Assembly: GCA_045639325.1 (NCBI GenBank)
Contig: JAZUCU010000029.1
Location: 6,938 to 70,937 of the forward strand
Origin: RGIG8244 sp045639325
Lineage (GTDB): Bacteria; Verrucomicrobiota; Lentisphaeria; Victivallales; UBA1829
Reading direction: 5' to 3'
Length of the DNA stretch: 64,000 nt
This document shows, one piece after another, positions 61,296 through 64,000 of the stretch. The notes under the pieces are model-generated. The model was not told the origin of the DNA. It saw nothing but the letters and a program-made list of their open reading frames with translations, and made no database searches. How positions within the stretch are numbered: position 1 is the first letter of the stretch; each line of letters opens with the position of its first letter. The position numbers were made by a program, and so were the translations under genes.

Positions 61296-62507
61296 ATGGA
61301 AGAGAAAATCTTAAAGATATTCTGTAATAAGGAAACCCATTTATGCCGTGTCGGAGAAATCGTGGAATTTACGATTACCGGCGAAAATATTACGGATGTG
61401 CAGATTACGCTTTCCATTGATGGTGAAGCCGTTCTTTCCTCCGAACGGAAAACGCTCCCCGCAAAAGTAAAGGGAGCGTTGCCGTTTCCCGGTTTTTTAC
61501 GTTGTTGTGCAACGGCAGATGACGGGATCAAGGCATCCTGCGGTGTCGGAGTAGAACCGGAAAACATTCTTTCCCTTGCCATGGAGCCGGATGATTTTGA
61601 TCTTTTCTGGGAGAATACATTCCGGGAATTCGAGAAAATTCCGGCATCCTTCCGGAAGACGTTTCTGAAAGAACAGGATCATTTTCATATTTATCAGTTG
61701 GAAATTGCCAATCTCAACGATCAAAAAGCATACGGCATGTTGGCGATTCCGGAAAATGCAAATGAAAATGAAAAAGTGCCGCTTCTGGTTAATTTCCCCG
61801 GCGGTGAGGCATTTTTCAGTGAAAACGGATTTGTTGACTATGTGAAAAAAGTACAGGCTGCTATGAATTGCAAAACGGCAGTCCTGCTCTTCCAGCTGCC
61901 GCCCTACTCTCCACAGAAGGATAAAGAGACAGCCTCGGCAAAACATCAGGAATTTCTGCAATCCATCGGAGAAAAACGTTATGTATTTTATGGATTGGAT
62001 GCCCCGGAACGTTTTTATGCCCGATCCGGAATTTGCGGCTGTGTCGGATTACTGAAACAGGCTGCCGCGCTACCGGAAATCGACCGGGAGAATATTTTTT
62101 ATCATGGCTTGAGTCATGGCGGGGCGTTCGGATTGTTCCTCGCCTGTTTTTCCGGCGTATTGAAACGGGCATTCTGCGGCGTGCCGGATTTCGGAGATGT
62201 AGCGGGATTCCTTGCAGGTCGACATAATACAGACAGTATGGCATTTGAATTCCGGGAAAATTGGCAAACGTTGCTTTACTTCGACACCTCATTCTGCGCA
62301 AAAAGAATAAAGATCCCGGTCATGATCGGAGTCGGCTTTACGGACGAACTTTGCCCGCCGACCGGGGTATATGCAATCTATAATGCGTTACAGGGTGAAA
62401 AATGTATTTACAATAAGATCCATCACGGTCACAATGATGTGCCGGATGGATATGACGAAGCGACCTGGAATTTTTTAACCCCGGATCGTAAAACTCAACG
62501 GTGTTGA
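61296..62507 (+). CDS. Acetyl xylan esterase (CE7/AXE1-like)
   Basis: 403 residues from the ATG at 61296 (GGAAC 6-10 bp upstream); a GTG at 61284 is the alternative. Seen: a short N-terminal beta domain (about 15-85), then the AXE1-type alpha/beta hydrolase with FWENTFREFEKIPA, DAPERFYARSGICGCVGLLKQ, nucleophile elbow FYHGLSHGGAFGLF (Ser), Asp in GVGFTDELCPPTGVYA, and His in HHGHNDVP. Known: deacetylates xylan oligomers and other sugars. No signal peptide. 26 bp after the serine hydrolase gene. Confidence 0.9.
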   Translation: MEEKILKIFCNKETHLCRVGEIVEFTITGENITDVQITLSIDGEAVLSSERKTLPAKVKGALPFPGFLRCCATADDGIKASCGVGVEPENILSLAMEPDDFDLFWENTFREFEKIPASFRKTFLKEQDHFHIYQLEIANLNDQKAYGMLAIPENANENEKVPLLVNFPGGEAFFSENGFVDYVKKVQAAMNCKTAVLLFQLPPYSPQKDKETASAKHQEFLQSIGEKRYVFYGLDAPERFYARSGICGCVGLLKQAAALPEIDRENIFYHGLSHGGAFGLFLACFSGVLKRAFCGVPDFGDVAGFLAGRHNTDSMAFEFRENWQTLLYFDTSFCAKRIKIPVMIGVGFTDELCPPTGVYAIYNALQGEKCIYNKIHHGHNDVPDGYDEATWNFLTPDRKTQRC

Positions 62508-62543
62508 ATTTGCCTTTTGCAAGTCATCTGAATATCAGTCAAC

Positions 62544-63311
62544 TTAAACCGTTTCGATTGCAAACAATGCAAATTCGTCCAGTTTGTCAAGACGGAAATG
62601 CAAGACGCCATCGGTTATCGTGAATTCACACGGTTTTTCATCCGCACCCAATTTCTCCGCACGGACTCCGGTATTCGCTGGAAGTTTCAAAGCAAAATCC
62701 AAATCATAAACCGGTAAGGTAGGCAGTTCGACCGGCAAATTCAAACAGGAGAAAATGTAACGGTTTGCGATATCCTGACGGAACAAGGTACATTCCACAC
62801 AAGCCGGAGCATTCGTCGTAACGACCGTTGTACCGTCGGCAAGTTTCTTCCATAATGCCCCCATTGTCTTCCGGTGGAAATCAATATCGATTTCTTCCGG
62901 AACACCAGCACAATAAACCACTTCGCCTTTTCCATAACGATGAGAGACCAATGCCGGAGCATCCGTAAAGATCATCGGAGGATTGCTGATGGCGGAACCG
63001 AATTTCCAAACTTCAAAAATTCCGGAAATCGGCAATGCCAATGTTCCGATCACCGCCGTATCCGGGTCCGCAGTGATTTTTGCCTGACGGCCTTCGATGG
63101 TCAACGGGTAATCCCGAACCGTTCCCGGGATCGCATTTTCATCCGTCGGAGCGATATAAGTCAGAGGCTCAGTCTTTTCTCCGGCGTAATGGACTCCGAA
63201 CAGATCAGCCAGGCGGAAATCCTTCTGAATACCAGTAGCTACATCGTAAAGCGACGTTTCATCGGAGGCATACACTTTGCCGCCATTGCGTACATATTCT
63301 TCCGATGTGGC
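62544..63311 (-). pseudogene. Glycosidase C-terminal fragment (beta-galactosidase trimerisation-like)
   Basis: Only the C-terminal ~256 residues of what looks like a larger GH protein. Seen: SEEYVRNGGKVYAS near the break, LVSHRYGKGEVVYCAGVPEE (typical of trimerisation/class-I glutamine-amidotransferase-like domains in GH42-type enzymes), and a final beta-sandwich ending EFALFAIETV. The catalytic barrel is absent. The open frame continues to 63359, but those residues are the antisense of the hcp fragment. Convergent with the esterase gene. Confidence 0.75.
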
Positions 63312-63714
63312 AGAAAATCTGCCTGAAGATGCCGTCATTCTGACTGCCGGATGTGCCAAGTTCCGTTACAATAAACTTGTGACCGATGATATCGGCGGTA
63401 TTCCCAGAGTGTTGGATGCCGGACAGTGTAATGACTGTTATTCTCTGGCTGTGATTGCATTGAAACTCAAGGAAGTTTTCGGAGTCAAAGATATCAACGA
63501 GCTGCCCATATCCTTTGATATTTCATGGTATGAACAGAAAGCGGTTGCGGTATTGCTTGCGTTATTGCATCTTGGATTTAAAAATCTCCGGCTCGGTCCA
63601 ACACTTCCGGCGTTCCTCTCTCCCAATGTTGCAAAGATTCTGGTCGAAACTTTTGATATCAAAGGGATCACCGATCCGCAAACAGATATCAAAGCAATGA
63701 TGGCTGGAAAATAA
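63307..63714 (+). pseudogene. hcp: Hydroxylamine reductase (hybrid cluster protein) C-terminal fragment
   Basis: 135 residues matching the end of Hcp: VILTAGCAKFRYNKL, GIPRVLDAGQCNDCYSLAVIALKL (a Cys ligand region of the hybrid cluster), ELPISFDISWYEQKAVAVLLALL and LGPTLPAFLSPNV. Known: Hcp reduces hydroxylamine/NO and is about 540 residues; roughly 400 N-terminal residues with the other cluster ligands are missing. The nearest in-frame ATG (63277) lies in the neighbouring glycosidase's sequence. A perfect terminator follows. Confidence 0.85.
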
Positions 63715-63729
63715 TTTTCCGGATAGACA

Positions 63730-63759
63730 GGCGGCAGGAGAAATCCTGCCGCCTTTTTT
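63730..63759 (+). terminator. Intrinsic terminator after hcp
   Basis: A perfect 10-bp stem GGCGGCAGGA (63730-63739) with TCCTGCCGCC (63744-63753), GAAA tetraloop, then six T. The best terminator in the window. Confidence 0.92.
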
Positions 63760-64000
63760 GCGTTTACGCACGGCGTGTCGCAGAACTTATGGCAAAAGCC
63801 GGATTAAGCATCCCGCTGGCATCATCCTTGCAAATTTGTTGCAAATAAAAGAAAATCGCAAATTGAAATTTATCTTGCCGATGCTATATTACATTGACGG
63901 CGTCTGATTTGCAATATCAACCGAACGGAATGTGCAAGGATTTAATGATATATTCATGTTTCCTTGAAAGAGTTAAATCTAATAAACCGATTGAGTGATT
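63760..64000. other. Right-edge intergenic region
   Basis: No coding frame is recognised in the last 241 bp. It contains a plus-strand promoter (63863-63890), and TTGCAAATTTGTTGCAAAT shows a short direct repeat of TTGCAAAT near 63829-63846. A gene may begin beyond the window. Confidence 0.5.
63863..63890 (+). promoter_or_regulatory. Promoter reading off the right edge
   Basis: TTGAAA (63863-63868), 16 bp, TATATT (63885-63890). The downstream gene lies outside the window. Confidence 0.55.

Noticed and set aside
1..64000. CRISPR arrays, insertion sequences, rRNA and tRNA genes
   Set aside because: No regularly spaced repeats, transposase motifs, rRNA-like segments or cloverleaf-forming stretches were seen on either strand by eye; a tRNAscan or ISfinder run was not possible.

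Overview
The window looks like a chromosomal piece of a Lentisphaerota bacterium (Victivallis-like, host-associated polysaccharide degrader). That call rests on the mix of secreted glycan-active proteins, DUF4838/LamG/Gfo-Idh-MocA families and several solitary 'FTLIELLVVIAIIA' pseudopilin-like proteins; it is inference, not a database match. No rRNA, tRNA, CRISPR array or insertion sequence was found. Intergenic regions are AT-rich, and many carry a TTGnnA / TATATT promoter with 16-18 bp spacing.

Region 1 (1-24.3 kb) is mostly housekeeping. It holds the grpE end, dnaJ and smpB; a minus-strand NUDIX / small protein / dnaE / secreted-protein operon; a tandem pair of near-identical proteins, one cytoplasmic and one exported; and a ZIP metal transporter. 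Next come a TrpB2-type tryptophan synthase beta chain behind a classical Trp attenuator (leader peptide MKTYRTNIIQFFGWWRWR) and an rsmI operon. A tightly packed nine-gene minus-strand operon follows: cpaB, an FHA-fused tadA/cpaF ATPase, tadB, tadC, DUF192, an FHA-TM protein, a PEGA lipoprotein, a membrane protein and rsmG. A small exported protein resembling polymorphic-toxin/BECR nuclease domains (23839-24255) is divergent from a sialate O-acetylesterase, each behind a consensus promoter.

Region 2 (24.4-43.8 kb) is a carbohydrate island. It holds a sialate esterase, a heparinase II/III-like lyase, a GH116-like glucosidase and two paralogues of an unrecognised ~650-residue family, with a GntR/LacI-type regulator, a pseudopilin, a small beta-sandwich protein and a 1016-residue LamG protein between them. 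A Fic protein with a C-terminal winged helix and a GH36-like protein that appears to have lost both catalytic aspartates close the region.

Region 3 (44.2-53.4 kb) is one seven-gene minus-strand operon with its own promoter and terminator: Gfo/Idh, GH29 alpha-fucosidase, Gfo/Idh, DUF1961-like secreted protein, acetyl-esterase-like hydrolase, GH63-like glycosidase and FAD-dependent oxidoreductase. It probably takes apart a fucosylated, acetylated glycan, with redox steps on the sugars.

Region 4 (53.5-64 kb) holds a TPR-like secreted protein, a DUF4838/discoidin protein coupled to a pseudopilin, and a second pseudopilin whose 5' end is built of nested palindromes. A GntR-type regulator is divergent from a serine hydrolase/CE7-esterase operon, with matching operator repeats at both promoters. 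At about 63.31 kb two truncated genes on opposite strands (a glycosidase C-terminus and an Hcp hydroxylamine reductase C-terminus) meet head to head, which marks a rearrangement or an assembly chimera.
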